DNA from: Streptomyces sp. TLI_235
GTDB taxonomy: Bacteria; Actinomycetota; Actinomycetes; Streptomycetales; Streptomycetaceae
Assembly (NCBI GenBank): GCA_002300355.1
Contig: NSGV01000001.1
Location: 1,860,001 to 1,924,000, forward strand
Direction of reading: 5' to 3'
Length of the DNA: 64,000 nt
Of the stretch, positions 8,882-17,026 are shown one piece after another. The notes below the pieces were generated by a model that was not told the origin of the DNA, did no database searches, and saw nothing but the letters and a program-made list of their open reading frames with translations. The translations under genes were made by a program, and so were the position numbers. Position 1 is the first letter of the stretch; each line of letters starts with the position of its first letter.

Positions 8882-8920
8882 AAACCGATCGGTTTCCACC
8901 CAAGGTAAACCGATCGGTTT
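8882..8920. promoter_or_regulatory. Two perfect TetR-type operators upstream of the SDR gene
   Basis: AAACCGATCGGTTT occurs at 8882-8895 and again at 8907-8920, with centres 25 bases apart, about two and a half helical turns. They cover the expected promoter of the SDR gene (minus strand). The same core lies before the TetR gene at 5095, so the two loci probably form one small regulon. Confidence 0.75.
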
Positions 8921-8940
8921 CCCATCGCAAGCGCGGCCCC

Positions 8941-10212
8941 TCAGTCGGTCCCGACCGAGCGGAGCACCGCCAGCACCAGCGTCCGCGCCACCTCGGCCGT
9001 CTCCCGGACGGACACCTGCTCGCGCGGGCTGTGCGCGACCCGCACGTCCCCCGGCCCGAACTGCAGCGTCGGCACCCCCGCGGCCGCGTACAGCCGCAGG
9101 TCGCTGCCGTACGGCGCGCCCCGCTCGCGCAGCTCCGGACCGCCCACCGCGTCGGCGTGCGCCCGCCGGACGAGGTCGCGCAGCGGATGCCCCGCCGGCA
9201 GCCGGCCACTGGCGAACAGACCGCCGGGCCAGCTCACCACCGCCGGGTGCTCCCGCAGCCACGGGTCCGCCGTGCGGGCCCGCGCCACGCACTCCTCCAG
9301 GGCGGCCCGCGCCTGCGCCGGGTCCTCGCCGAGCCGCACCCCGAGCCGCCCCTCGGCGACCAGCCGGTCCGGCACACTGCTCGCCCAGTCCCCCGCCCGG
9401 ACGGTGCCCACCGACAGTGCGTACGGGATCGGGTACTCCGCCATCAGCGGGTCCGGATCGGTGTTGCGGACGGACTCCAGCCGGGCCAGCGCCGCATGGA
9501 TCGGCAGATAGGCGTCGATCGCACTGGCGCCCGCCTCCCGGGTGCTGGCGTGCGCGGCCCGTCCCGGCACCTCGATCCGGAAGGTCAGCGCCCCGGCGTT
9601 CGCCGTCACCAGCGTGCCGCCGGTCGGCTCGGTGATCAGGCAGGCGTCGCCGGTGTACCCGCGCCTCAGGGTGCCGAACGCCCCCAGCCCGCCGTCCTCC
9701 TCGCCCACCACGAAGTGCACCGCCACCCGGCCGCGCAGCCGGGCACCGCTCGCCCGGATCGCCGCCAGCGCCGCCAGGTGCGCCGCCAGGCCCGCCTTCA
9801 TGTCGCACGCGCCCCGCCCGTGCACGACGTCACCGACCACCCGCGGCACGAACGGATCACCCACCCACTGCGCCGGGTCGCCCGGCGGGACGACGTCCAC
9901 GTGCCCCTGCAGCACCACCGTCGGGCCGTCCCCGCCGCCCGTGCCGCCCACCAGCCCCCAGGCCTCCTCGCGCGGCGCCTCCGCCCCGGGGAAGTCCGGG
10001 TCCGCACGCAGCGCCGGCAGGTCCATCGACCACAGGTCGGTCTCCAGGCCCAACCCGTCGAGCAGGCCGGCCAGCCGGTGCTGGATCTCCGACTCCGCGG
10101 CGCTGCCGGTGACGCTGGGGATCGCGATCAGGTCGAGCAGGGTGCGGGCGACGAACGCCTCGTCGACGGCCGCCAGCGCGGCGGCCTCCCGGGCGGTGAG
10201 GTCTGCGGTCAC
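8941..10212 (-). CDS. M20 family metallopeptidase (ArgE/DapE/ACY1-like)
   Basis: 423 residues from a GTG at 10212 that follows GGAAGG. The zinc-site motifs are present in order: QGHVDVVPPGD, RGACDMKAGLA, VGEEDGG and a late GAPYGSDLRLY. This fits co-catalytic di-zinc amidohydrolases that cut N-acyl amino acids or small peptides. The dimerisation domain is in the middle (VEVPGRAAHAS-type segment). The gene lies upstream of the SDR gene on the same strand, but the SDR operators between them suggest separate control. Confidence 0.9.
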   Translation of the reverse strand: MTADLTAREAAALAAVDEAFVARTLLDLIAIPSVTGSAAESEIQHRLAGLLDGLGLETDLWSMDLPALRADPDFPGAEAPREEAWGLVGGTGGGDGPTVVLQGHVDVVPPGDPAQWVGDPFVPRVVGDVVHGRGACDMKAGLAAHLAALAAIRASGARLRGRVAVHFVVGEEDGGLGAFGTLRRGYTGDACLITEPTGGTLVTANAGALTFRIEVPGRAAHASTREAGASAIDAYLPIHAALARLESVRNTDPDPLMAEYPIPYALSVGTVRAGDWASSVPDRLVAEGRLGVRLGEDPAQARAALEECVARARTADPWLREHPAVVSWPGGLFASGRLPAGHPLRDLVRRAHADAVGGPELRERGAPYGSDLRLYAAAGVPTLQFGPGDVRVAHSPREQVSVRETAEVARTLVLAVLRSVGTD

Positions 10213-10316
10213 GGGCGGGGCCTTCCGGACGGGGCCAGGCCCCGGCCGGCCGCACGGGGCCGGCCCGGGCGGGCCGGTGGATCGCCGGACCAGCCTGTCA
10301 GACCACCGCCACCCGG

Positions 10317-10925
10317 TCACGGGGCGGCGGGCGCCTCCGCCCGGACGGCGGCCAGGTCCGCGGCACCGAAGCCGACCGAGAACCGCTTGCACCAGATCAC
10401 CGCACTGCGGACCCTGCCCAGGTCGGTGCCGGCCGGCACCGCGTAGTTCTGGTTGCCGATGTTGCCCTTGAGACGGTCGAGTTCGACCGCGCCCTCGCCC
10501 AGCGAGTCCAGCCGGGACTCCGCCGCGGGCAGCGCCGACAGGTACACCCGGACGTCCGGGCCCTCCGAGGTCCGCAGGTCCTCCAGCCGCAGCACCACCC
10601 CGCCGTCGGCCAGCCGCACCAGCCGGGCGGTGCCGGTGGTGGAGTGCTCCCCCGAGACGAACCCGCCCCGCGCCAGATCCGCCGGCCCGGCCGACACGCC
10701 CGGGGACGCCTGAGCCGAGGAGGACACCGCCGGGGAGGACACCGAGGCGGGCACCGACGACGGCAGCGCCTCGTTCACCTCCGTACTGGTGAACGCCTTC
10801 CACGGAGCGAACAGATACACCCCGAACCCGGCCGCCACCAGGACGGGCACGGCAAGCCACACCACGGCCCGCCGGGAGAACCCGCGGCCGGAGGACCTGC
10901 GGCGCGGCGGTACACGGTCGGACAT
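10317..10925 (-). CDS. Membrane-anchored DM13 domain protein
   Basis: About 202 residues from ATG 10925. A basic N-terminus and one hydrophobic segment (VVWLAVPVLVAAGFGVYLF, about residues 20-40) form a signal anchor. A Ser/Pro-rich linker follows, then a DM13-like domain (GGFVSGEHSTTGTARLVRL, GPDVRVYLS, NQNYAVPAGTDL, AVIWCKRFSVGFG). DM13 domains are extracytoplasmic and have been proposed to take part in redox chemistry through the conserved Cys, here in VIWCKRF. The role in this organism is unknown. Confidence 0.85.
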   Translation of the reverse strand: MSDRVPPRRRSSGRGFSRRAVVWLAVPVLVAAGFGVYLFAPWKAFTSTEVNEALPSSVPASVSSPAVSSSAQASPGVSAGPADLARGGFVSGEHSTTGTARLVRLADGGVVLRLEDLRTSEGPDVRVYLSALPAAESRLDSLGEGAVELDRLKGNIGNQNYAVPAGTDLGRVRSAVIWCKRFSVGFGAADLAAVRAEAPAAP

Positions 10926-11050
10926 CACGGCGGCTCCCCCGGGTGCGTTCGGTACGGCGGACTCCCAGGAGTACCGCGCCCCCGGCACCCGGCGCCACCC
11001 CCGCCGACCTGCGGTAAGAACCCTGTAACCTGCCCGGTCCGGACGCCGGT

Positions 11051-11989
11051 TCACCGCCCGGACGGAACCGCCGAACCCTCCGACAGATCCTTCACGAAGG
11101 TCGTCGCGCTGCGCCGGACCGTCATGCCGACCCGCTCGTAAACGCCGAGCGCATCGGTGCCCGAGTGCGTCCACAGCGTGCAGGACCGCCGGCCGTCACG
11201 GTGGAACGCCCGGAAGGCGTGCCGCAGCAGCAGCCGCGCGACACCCTGCCGCCGGTGGTCGCGGCGCACCGCGACCCGCTCGACATAGCCGCTCGCCTCG
11301 TCCGGCAGGTCCAGCGAGAGGACGGCACCGATCAACTCCCCGCCCGCGAAGGCCAACGGCGACATCGCCGGCGCGAACGCGGGCCGCTCCACGGCGAGGC
11401 TCGCCCACTCCCCGTACGGCTTGCGCCGCGCCTGCCACTCGTCGAAGGCGTCCTCGGTCAGCCGGTGCACCGCTGGCCCGTCCCCGGGCCGGAACGGCCG
11501 GACCACGAGGCCCGCCGGGGGCTCCGGAACGGACGGCTCCTCCCCCATCGCGAACTCCAGCTGCCACGCCCGCACCAGCGGCCCGTACCCGCGCGAGCGG
11601 ACCAGCGCCACGGCCGCCGGATCGCCGTCCGGCACGGTCTGCACGAGCCGCGCCCTCCCGGACTGCCGGGCCCGCGCCTCCGCCCAGTCCAGCAGGGCCG
11701 ACCCCAGCCCCCGCCCCCGGTGCGACGGGTGGACGTCCACCGCCGACCGCCGCTCCACCCACGCCCGGGCGGCCGGCCGACCCTCCCGGTCGTGCACCAG
11801 CAGCGTGTCCGCACCCAACTCCAGCCCCGGCCTGGCCAGTTCCGCCGCGATCCCACCCCGGTCCGTCTCCACCCGCCCGTACAGCGCGCGCTCGCACGCC
11901 GCCACCAGCCCGTGGATCGCCGGCACGTCCTCGGCAGCCACCGCACGCCCCCGGTAGCCCATGGGCAAATCGGGCACCACACCCACCAC
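11051..11989 (-). CDS. Tandem GNAT N-acetyltransferase
   Basis: About 312 residues with two GNAT folds. Domain 1 carries HPSHRGRGLGSALLDW and domain 2 carries VAVRRDHRRQGVARLLLRHA, each an acetyl-CoA pyrophosphate loop (R/QxxGxG/A). A double GNAT resembles mycothiol synthase in layout, but the sequence does not allow that assignment. A GTG at 11989 is chosen because GGAGG lies 8 bases before it; the first ATG, at 11962, has no visible ribosome site. It is a single gene facing the pseudokinase across 437 bases. Confidence 0.8.
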   Translation of the reverse strand: MVGVVPDLPMGYRGRAVAAEDVPAIHGLVAACERALYGRVETDRGGIAAELARPGLELGADTLLVHDREGRPAARAWVERRSAVDVHPSHRGRGLGSALLDWAEARARQSGRARLVQTVPDGDPAAVALVRSRGYGPLVRAWQLEFAMGEEPSVPEPPAGLVVRPFRPGDGPAVHRLTEDAFDEWQARRKPYGEWASLAVERPAFAPAMSPLAFAGGELIGAVLSLDLPDEASGYVERVAVRRDHRRQGVARLLLRHAFRAFHRDGRRSCTLWTHSGTDALGVYERVGMTVRRSATTFVKDLSEGSAVPSGR

Positions 11990-12426
11990 CGGCCCCACCT
12001 CCCCGACAGCCAACCCACCCGTCCCGTACCCGCTCCCGCACCCCACCAGTCCCAGGGCGATGTGCCGGGTCGGGTGCCACTGGTCCTGGACTCGCCGGCC
12101 ACGCCGTCCACCTGGATAGGATGGCCGCGGCCGCCGACCAGCTGGCCGCCGCCTGCCCGGCGTGGCCCGCCGGCCGTCCCGATCTTCTCGGACTCGCCCT
12201 CTTCCGCGGCAAGCAGCGCCCCTGAGCGGTCGCCGCCCCGCACCGGACCTTCACAGCACCGGCGCACCGCGGACCACCTCCCGCACACGACGCCCGCAGC
12301 GTCGCCGTCCCGCCGCTGACCTGCTGTCCGAGAGGGGGCACCGGGTGCAGCACGCGGGCACGGTGACGCTAGGTTCTTGAGGGGTCGTCCGACGGGAAGG
12401 GCGGCCGGGGACCGGGACGAAGGGAC
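11990..12426. other. Intergenic region between GNAT and pseudokinase genes
   Basis: 437 bases without a confident gene. A short open frame at 12121-12225 (+) encodes MAAAADQLAAACPAWPAGRP and ends in GLALFRGKQRP. It has normal GC-rich codons but no ribosome site, so it may be the tail of a lost gene. No clear promoter dyad or terminator was seen. Confidence 0.4.
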
Positions 12427-14220
12427 GTGGGCGTGCAGGGGCAACTGCTGGATGAGCGCTACGAACTGCTGGAACGGCTGGGCCCGGCGGGGGCGGGCGA
12501 GCGCTGGCGGGCGTACGACCGGCAGCTCGGCACCCCGGTGGGGGTCGCCGTGCTGGCCGAGCCCGGCGGTGACCCGCAGGAGGCGGCCCGGCTCGCCTCG
12601 GCCGCCCGCGCCGCGGCGGACCGTCCCGCGCACCCCCACCTGGTGACCGTGCTGGACGCCGGGGAGGATCCGGCGAGCGGCACCGTGTTCGCCGTCCTGG
12701 AGGAGGTGCACGGCCGCAGCCTGGAGGAGGCGCTGGCCGCCGACGGCGTGCCCGGCGCGGCCCGGGCCGCGGAGTGGACCCGGCAGATCTGCGCCGGCCT
12801 CGCGGTCTCGCACGCCGCGGGAGCGGTGCACCGGGACCTCCGTCCGGCCCACCTGGTCCTCGCCGCCGACGGCACGGTGAAGCTGCCGGGCCTGGTGGTC
12901 GACGCGCCGCCGTCCGGCCGGTCGGACGGCGGTCCGGCCGGCGCGCTGGCCGCAGTGCCGTGGATGTCCCCGGAGCTGGTGCGCGGCGAGGAGCAGGTCG
13001 ACGCCCGCAGCGACCTGTACGCGGTGGGCTGCCTGCTGTACCAACTGTTGACCGGCAGGCCGCCGTTCGGCCACCGCGAGCCGACCCTGCAGTTCGGCGC
13101 GCAGCTGCGGGAGGCCCCGGCGGCGCCGAGCACTCTCCGGCCGGGCATCCCCGCCGGACTGGACGCGCTGGTGCTGCGGCTGCTCGCCAAGGAACCGGCG
13201 GACCGCCCGGCGAACGCCGGCCAGGTGCTCGCCCAACTCGAGCTGCTCGCACCGGAGATCGCCGCGGCGGGCACGACGGACGCTCAGGCCGGTGCGGTCC
13301 CCGCGGGCTTCCCGGCCGCGGCGTCGACGGGCTTCCCGGCCCCGCAGCCGCTCGCGCCGGTGGGCGCACTGGACTTTGCCCCGTGGGACGAGGACGAGGA
13401 GCGGACCTCGTGGTGGCAGCGTTCGGCGGGCCGCCGCGCCGCGCTGGTCGCGGGCAGCGCCGCCCTGGCGCTGGCCCTGGTCTCCGGGGTCACCTGGGCG
13501 GTGAGCGCGCAGGGCGGTGCGGACGGCGGCGACCCGAAGGCCGCGGGCAGCTCCGCACCGGCCGTCCGGGTGGGTGGCGACACCGTGCTGGGCGGGGACG
13601 CACCCGCGGAGGGCACCACCTCGGCGAGCCCGTCGTCCGCCGCGCCGTCCGACTCCGCCTCGGCGGCGGACCCGTCGCAGTCGCTCGGGGCCTCGCCGGG
13701 TGCCGCGGCCACGGCCGGCCCGACCGGCGGCGGGCAGCCCGGCGCGACCGGCGCCCCGGCGACCACGCCCGGCACGGGTGGCGCCCCGGCCACGGCCGCC
13801 CCGCCCAAGGCGCCGCCGGCCCCGGCGACTTCGGCCGGAACGTACGGCTGCAGCGGCGGACTGGTCGGCAGCTACCCGGTGACCACCGCCTCGGGCGTGG
13901 TGTTCGGCTACTTCTACATCTGGTTCGACAACGCCAGCGGCAAGAACTGCGCCGCCACCATCAAGACGGTGAACAGCGGGTACGGCACGGCCTCGGCGGT
14001 GAGCGCGAGCATCAGCCGGTGCAGCCAGACCACGGCGGCCGCGAGCTGCAGCGAGGTCGCCGGCACCACCGCCACCGACCAGGGCAACTTCGCGAAGTAC
14101 GCCGGCCCGGTGCGGGTGAGCGCGGTGAAGACCTGCATCACCGGCGCCGGCAGCATCACCTGGGCGGGCCAGACCGCCACCACCCGCTCGTTGGGCAATC
14201 GCGCCGTGCACTGCGGCTGA
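12427..14220 (+). CDS. Membrane protein pseudokinase with secreted-protein-like ectodomain
   Basis: 597 residues from a GTG. Residues 10-280 have the fold of an actinobacterial Ser/Thr kinase, but key residues are missing. The VAIK lysine position reads VAVL (40-43). The catalytic loop is HRDLRPAH (135-142), with His for the Mg-binding Asn. The DFG site reads KLPGLVV (near 154). It is therefore predicted to be catalytically dead. A membrane segment lies at about 336-358, then a Ser/Pro/Ala linker. The outer domain (472-597) has six cysteines in the contexts YGCSG, KNCAA, SRCSQ, SCSE, TCITG and HCG. These match, in order, the six cysteines of the secreted protein at 39011-39481. A terminator follows at 14241. 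Confidence 0.88.
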   Translation: MGVQGQLLDERYELLERLGPAGAGERWRAYDRQLGTPVGVAVLAEPGGDPQEAARLASAARAAADRPAHPHLVTVLDAGEDPASGTVFAVLEEVHGRSLEEALAADGVPGAARAAEWTRQICAGLAVSHAAGAVHRDLRPAHLVLAADGTVKLPGLVVDAPPSGRSDGGPAGALAAVPWMSPELVRGEEQVDARSDLYAVGCLLYQLLTGRPPFGHREPTLQFGAQLREAPAAPSTLRPGIPAGLDALVLRLLAKEPADRPANAGQVLAQLELLAPEIAAAGTTDAQAGAVPAGFPAAASTGFPAPQPLAPVGALDFAPWDEDEERTSWWQRSAGRRAALVAGSAALALALVSGVTWAVSAQGGADGGDPKAAGSSAPAVRVGGDTVLGGDAPAEGTTSASPSSAAPSDSASAADPSQSLGASPGAAATAGPTGGGQPGATGAPATTPGTGGAPATAAPPKAPPAPATSAGTYGCSGGLVGSYPVTTASGVVFGYFYIWFDNASGKNCAATIKTVNSGYGTASAVSASISRCSQTTAAASCSEVAGTTATDQGNFAKYAGPVRVSAVKTCITGAGSITWAGQTATTRSLGNRAVHCG

Positions 14221-14240
14221 GCCGCCCCGGACGGCGCAGG

Positions 14241-14277
14241 ACCGCCCCCGGCACGGTCTCACCGTGCCGGGGGCGGT
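14241..14277. terminator. Bidirectional hairpin terminator
   Basis: A perfect 17-base inverted repeat (ACCGCCCCCGGCACGGT and its complement) with a three-base loop, between the convergent pseudokinase and proS genes. No T-run follows, as is common in streptomycetes. Confidence 0.8.
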
Positions 14278-14305
14278 GTCGTCGGCCGGTCGGGACCGGC
14301 CGGGA

Positions 14306-16018
14306 TCAGCCGCGACGGGCGGCGGCGACGAGGCCCGCCACGTGGCCGACCGCGTCCGCGACCGGCACCCGGACGGTCTCGCCGGTGGCACGCTCGACGA
14401 CCTCGACCACGCCCTCCTTCAGGCCGCGCGGGCCGACGGTGATCCGGTACGGGATGCCGATCAGCTCGCAGTCCGCGAACTTCACGCCCGGGCGCTCGTC
14501 CCGGTCGTCCAGGACGGTGTCCACGCCGGCGGCGCGGAGGTCCCCGTAGAGGCTCTCGACGACCTTGGCGGTGTCCTCGTCGATCTTGCCGATCGGTACC
14601 ACCACGACCTCGAACGGGGCCACCGACACCGGCCAGACGATGCCCTTCTCGTCGTGGTGGGCCTCGACCACGGCGGCGATCGCCCGCTCCACGCCGATGC
14701 CGTAGCTGCCCATGATCGGCCTGATCCGGCCGCCGTCCGGGCCGAGCACGGTGATGTCCAGCGCCTCGGTGTACTTGTAGCCGAGCTTGAAGATGTGGCC
14801 GACCTCGACGGTGCGCACCACCTGCAGCGGCTCGCCGCAGTCCGCGCACGGCTCGCCGGCCGAGATCTCGCGGAAGTCCGCCCAGCCGGTGGCCGGGATG
14901 TCCCGGGCGACGTCGACGCCGCTCAGGTGGACGCCGTCCCGGTTGGCGCCGGTGGTCATCGAGCGGCGGCCGCGCAGCGCCTCGTCCGCCCAGACGGTGA
15001 GGCCCTCGACGCCGACCGCGCCGAGGCTGCCGGGGGAGGCGCCGAGCGCCTCCTTGATCTCCTCGGGCGTCGCCGGGCGTACCGCGGTGGCCACGGCGGC
15101 GTCGATGAGCTTCTGCTCGACCAGGGTGTGGTCGCCGCGCATCAGCACCAGGGTCAGCCGGCCGTCCAGCACGTACACCAGGGTCTTGATCTGGCGGTCG
15201 GCGGGCACGCCGTGACGGATCGTCAACTCCTCGATGGTGCGCGCCTGCGGGGTGTCGAAGGGCTCGGGGGCGGCGGGGCCCTCCGGGTCCTCGACGGCCG
15301 GCAGGGCGGCGGCGGCCTTCTCCATGTTGGCGGCGTAGCGGCAGGCCGCACAGTGCACGACGAGGTCCTCGCCGGCCTCGGTGGGCGACATGAACTCCAC
15401 GGAGGCCGAGCCGCCCATGCTGCCGCTGGAGGCCTGCACGGGGATGGCGGGCACCCCGAGGCGGGCGAAGATCCGGGTGTAGGCCTCGTGGTGCAGGTCG
15501 AAGGAGCGGTCCAGGCCGGCCTGGTCGAGGTCGAAGCTGTACGAGTCCTTCATGGTGAACTCGCGCACCCGCAGCAGGCCGGACTTCGGCCGCGGCTCGT
15601 CCCGGAACTTGGTCTGGAACTGGTACCACATCTGCGGCAGTTGGCGGTACGAGGCGAGCTCGTCGGCGAGCGTGGTGAAGATCTCCTCGTGCGTCATGCC
15701 GAGGGCGATGTCGGCGCCCTTGCGGTCCTTGACGCGGAACATCTCGTCGCCCATCACGTCCCAGCGGCCGGAGCGCTGCCAGATCTCGGCCGGGTGCATG
15801 GCGGGCAGCAGCCACTCCTGCGAGCCGATCCGGTCCATCTCCTCGCGCACGATCCCGACGACCTTGGAGCGCACCCGGACGGCCAGCGGCAGCAGCGAGT
15901 AGTGCCCCGCCATCAGCTGGCGGACGAACCCGGCCCGGACCAGCAGCCGGTGGCTCGCGGCGTCCGCGTCGGCCGGGTCCTCGCGCAGCGTCGGGGTGTA
16001 CATCTGGGACCAGCGCAT
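14306..16018 (-). CDS. proS: Prolyl-tRNA synthetase
   Basis: 570 residues, the usual length of the bacterial long form with an editing insertion. It starts MRWSQMYTPTLREDPADAD and contains the class II motifs: RSGRWDVMGDEMFRVKDRKG and MTHEEIFT (motif 2 region), and SYGIGVERAIAAVVEAHHD (motif 3). Residues about 220-400 hold the INS editing domain that clears Ala-tRNA(Pro). The ATG at 16018 follows AGGAAAG. It charges tRNA(Pro) in the cytoplasm and is almost certainly essential. Confidence 0.97.
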   Translation of the reverse strand: MRWSQMYTPTLREDPADADAASHRLLVRAGFVRQLMAGHYSLLPLAVRVRSKVVGIVREEMDRIGSQEWLLPAMHPAEIWQRSGRWDVMGDEMFRVKDRKGADIALGMTHEEIFTTLADELASYRQLPQMWYQFQTKFRDEPRPKSGLLRVREFTMKDSYSFDLDQAGLDRSFDLHHEAYTRIFARLGVPAIPVQASSGSMGGSASVEFMSPTEAGEDLVVHCAACRYAANMEKAAAALPAVEDPEGPAAPEPFDTPQARTIEELTIRHGVPADRQIKTLVYVLDGRLTLVLMRGDHTLVEQKLIDAAVATAVRPATPEEIKEALGASPGSLGAVGVEGLTVWADEALRGRRSMTTGANRDGVHLSGVDVARDIPATGWADFREISAGEPCADCGEPLQVVRTVEVGHIFKLGYKYTEALDITVLGPDGGRIRPIMGSYGIGVERAIAAVVEAHHDEKGIVWPVSVAPFEVVVVPIGKIDEDTAKVVESLYGDLRAAGVDTVLDDRDERPGVKFADCELIGIPYRITVGPRGLKEGVVEVVERATGETVRVPVADAVGHVAGLVAAARRG

Positions 16019-16599
16019 ATCTGTCTTTCCTGTCTGGGTGTCAGAACTGTCCGGTGGAGGGCACGGTGGCATCCGGGCGGCGTTCCGCCCCGGCTCCGGC
16101 GGCGCGGGGCGACGGGCCGCGGGCGCCCGTGGGCAGGCTGCCGCGGCACCGGCGACGGCCGAGGTGAACGCTACCGGGTCCGCCCCGACGACCGAAGGGC
16201 GGACCACGGCGGGCCGGCGCCCGCCCCGCACCGGCGCGCACCGCGGGATCCGGCGCGGGACCGGCAGACCGCCACCACCGACCCGCCGGTCGGCCCGGAG
16301 ACACGCCGCGCGGCTGCGCCGACCGAGTGAAGTCGGCGGGGCCCCGCGCGTCACCCAAAACCTCGGATACGAAGAATCCCGGAACCGTGCCGAATTCGAC
16401 GAAGTTTTCGGGCGGCCGGCGTCGGTGCCTTGCATCGCGAATGCTGGCGTTATTCACGCGAATTCGATCACCGGGCGTATCCGGATCCTTGCTCTGCGTC
16501 GCGACGCCCCCGTAGTGTCCAGCTCCGTCGGACACCCGTCCGACCGGGGCGGCCGAACCGCGGCCGCCCCGAGCGCAACCGTACGGAGAATGGATCCAC
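16019..16599. other. 581-base region between proS and the small peptide gene
   Basis: Holds the leader of proS (minus strand) and the promoter of the peptide gene (plus strand, described separately). The stretch 16380-16500 is distinctly less GC-rich than its surroundings. I see no protein gene or structured RNA that I can support. Confidence 0.5.
16489..16518 (+). promoter_or_regulatory. Candidate promoter of the small peptide gene
   Basis: TTGCTC (16489-16494) and TAGTGT (16513-16518) are separated by 18 bases, close to the vegetative sigma consensus of streptomycetes. It would give a leader of about 75 bases before ATG 16600. Confidence 0.5.
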
Positions 16600-16809
16600 A
16601 TGATCGACATGTCCGTCCTGGAGACCGAGACCGCCGAGCTGCTCCCGAAGCGAGAGGCGCTGAGCCGCTTCAGCCTCAACCTCCACAAGACCACGGTCAT
16701 CAAGCACGCCGCCGTCTACGCGGAGAACACCTCGGTCGCCTACAACGACCACTCGTGGGACTCCCTGGCGGCGTCGGAGGCCAAGCAGTACATCAACATC
16801 CACCAGTGA
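16600..16809 (+). CDS. Small Cys-free peptide, candidate RiPP precursor
   Basis: 69 residues, starting MIDMSVLETETAELLPKREA and ending SEAKQYINIHQ. The first 25 residues are acidic and include ELLPKREALSRF, which looks like a leader helix. The rest is rich in His, Lys, Tyr, Ser, Thr and Asn with no Cys. There is no signal peptide. GGAG lies about 12 bases before the ATG at 16600; an in-frame ATG at 16609 is also possible. The next gene encodes a membrane protease with a PqqD/RRE-like region, separated by a strong hairpin. This layout, of an abundant short peptide followed by processing genes, is what a ribosomally made peptide locus looks like. I do not recognise the family for certain; a small intracellular regulator or toxin is possible. 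Confidence 0.7.
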   Translation: MIDMSVLETETAELLPKREALSRFSLNLHKTTVIKHAAVYAENTSVAYNDHSWDSLAASEAKQYINIHQ

Positions 16810-16944
16810 CGGCCGACCGCCACTGACCCCCTGCCGGCCCTACCGGACGGCCGGGGCGGCATGAGCGGGTGAGCACGCGCGGCAGGGCAGTCGCGTTGTC
16901 CGGGCCCCCGACCGGAGGCTCTGACCCGTTCATGGAAAGAATCG

Positions 16945-16995
16945 GCGGAAAGTGTTTCCGGTGGCGCCAGAATCGCCGCCGGAAACACTTTCCGC
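16945..16995. terminator. Strong hairpin between peptide and protease genes
   Basis: Arms of 21 bases (16945-16965 and 16975-16995) pair with one mismatch around a nine-base loop. Each arm also contains a small dyad of its own (GGAAAGTGTTTCC and GGAAACACTTTCC, centres 34 bases apart). It ends 31 bases before the GTG of the protease gene. As RNA it could work as an attenuator that keeps peptide mRNA high and protease mRNA low; as DNA it could be a double operator. Confidence 0.75.
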
Positions 16996-17026
16996 TCCTC
17001 TAACGACTGCCAGCTCGGAAGGTGAC

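Noticed and set aside
16600..16809. Calling the small peptide a lanthipeptide precursor
   Set aside because: It has no cysteine, and no lanthionine synthetase is nearby.
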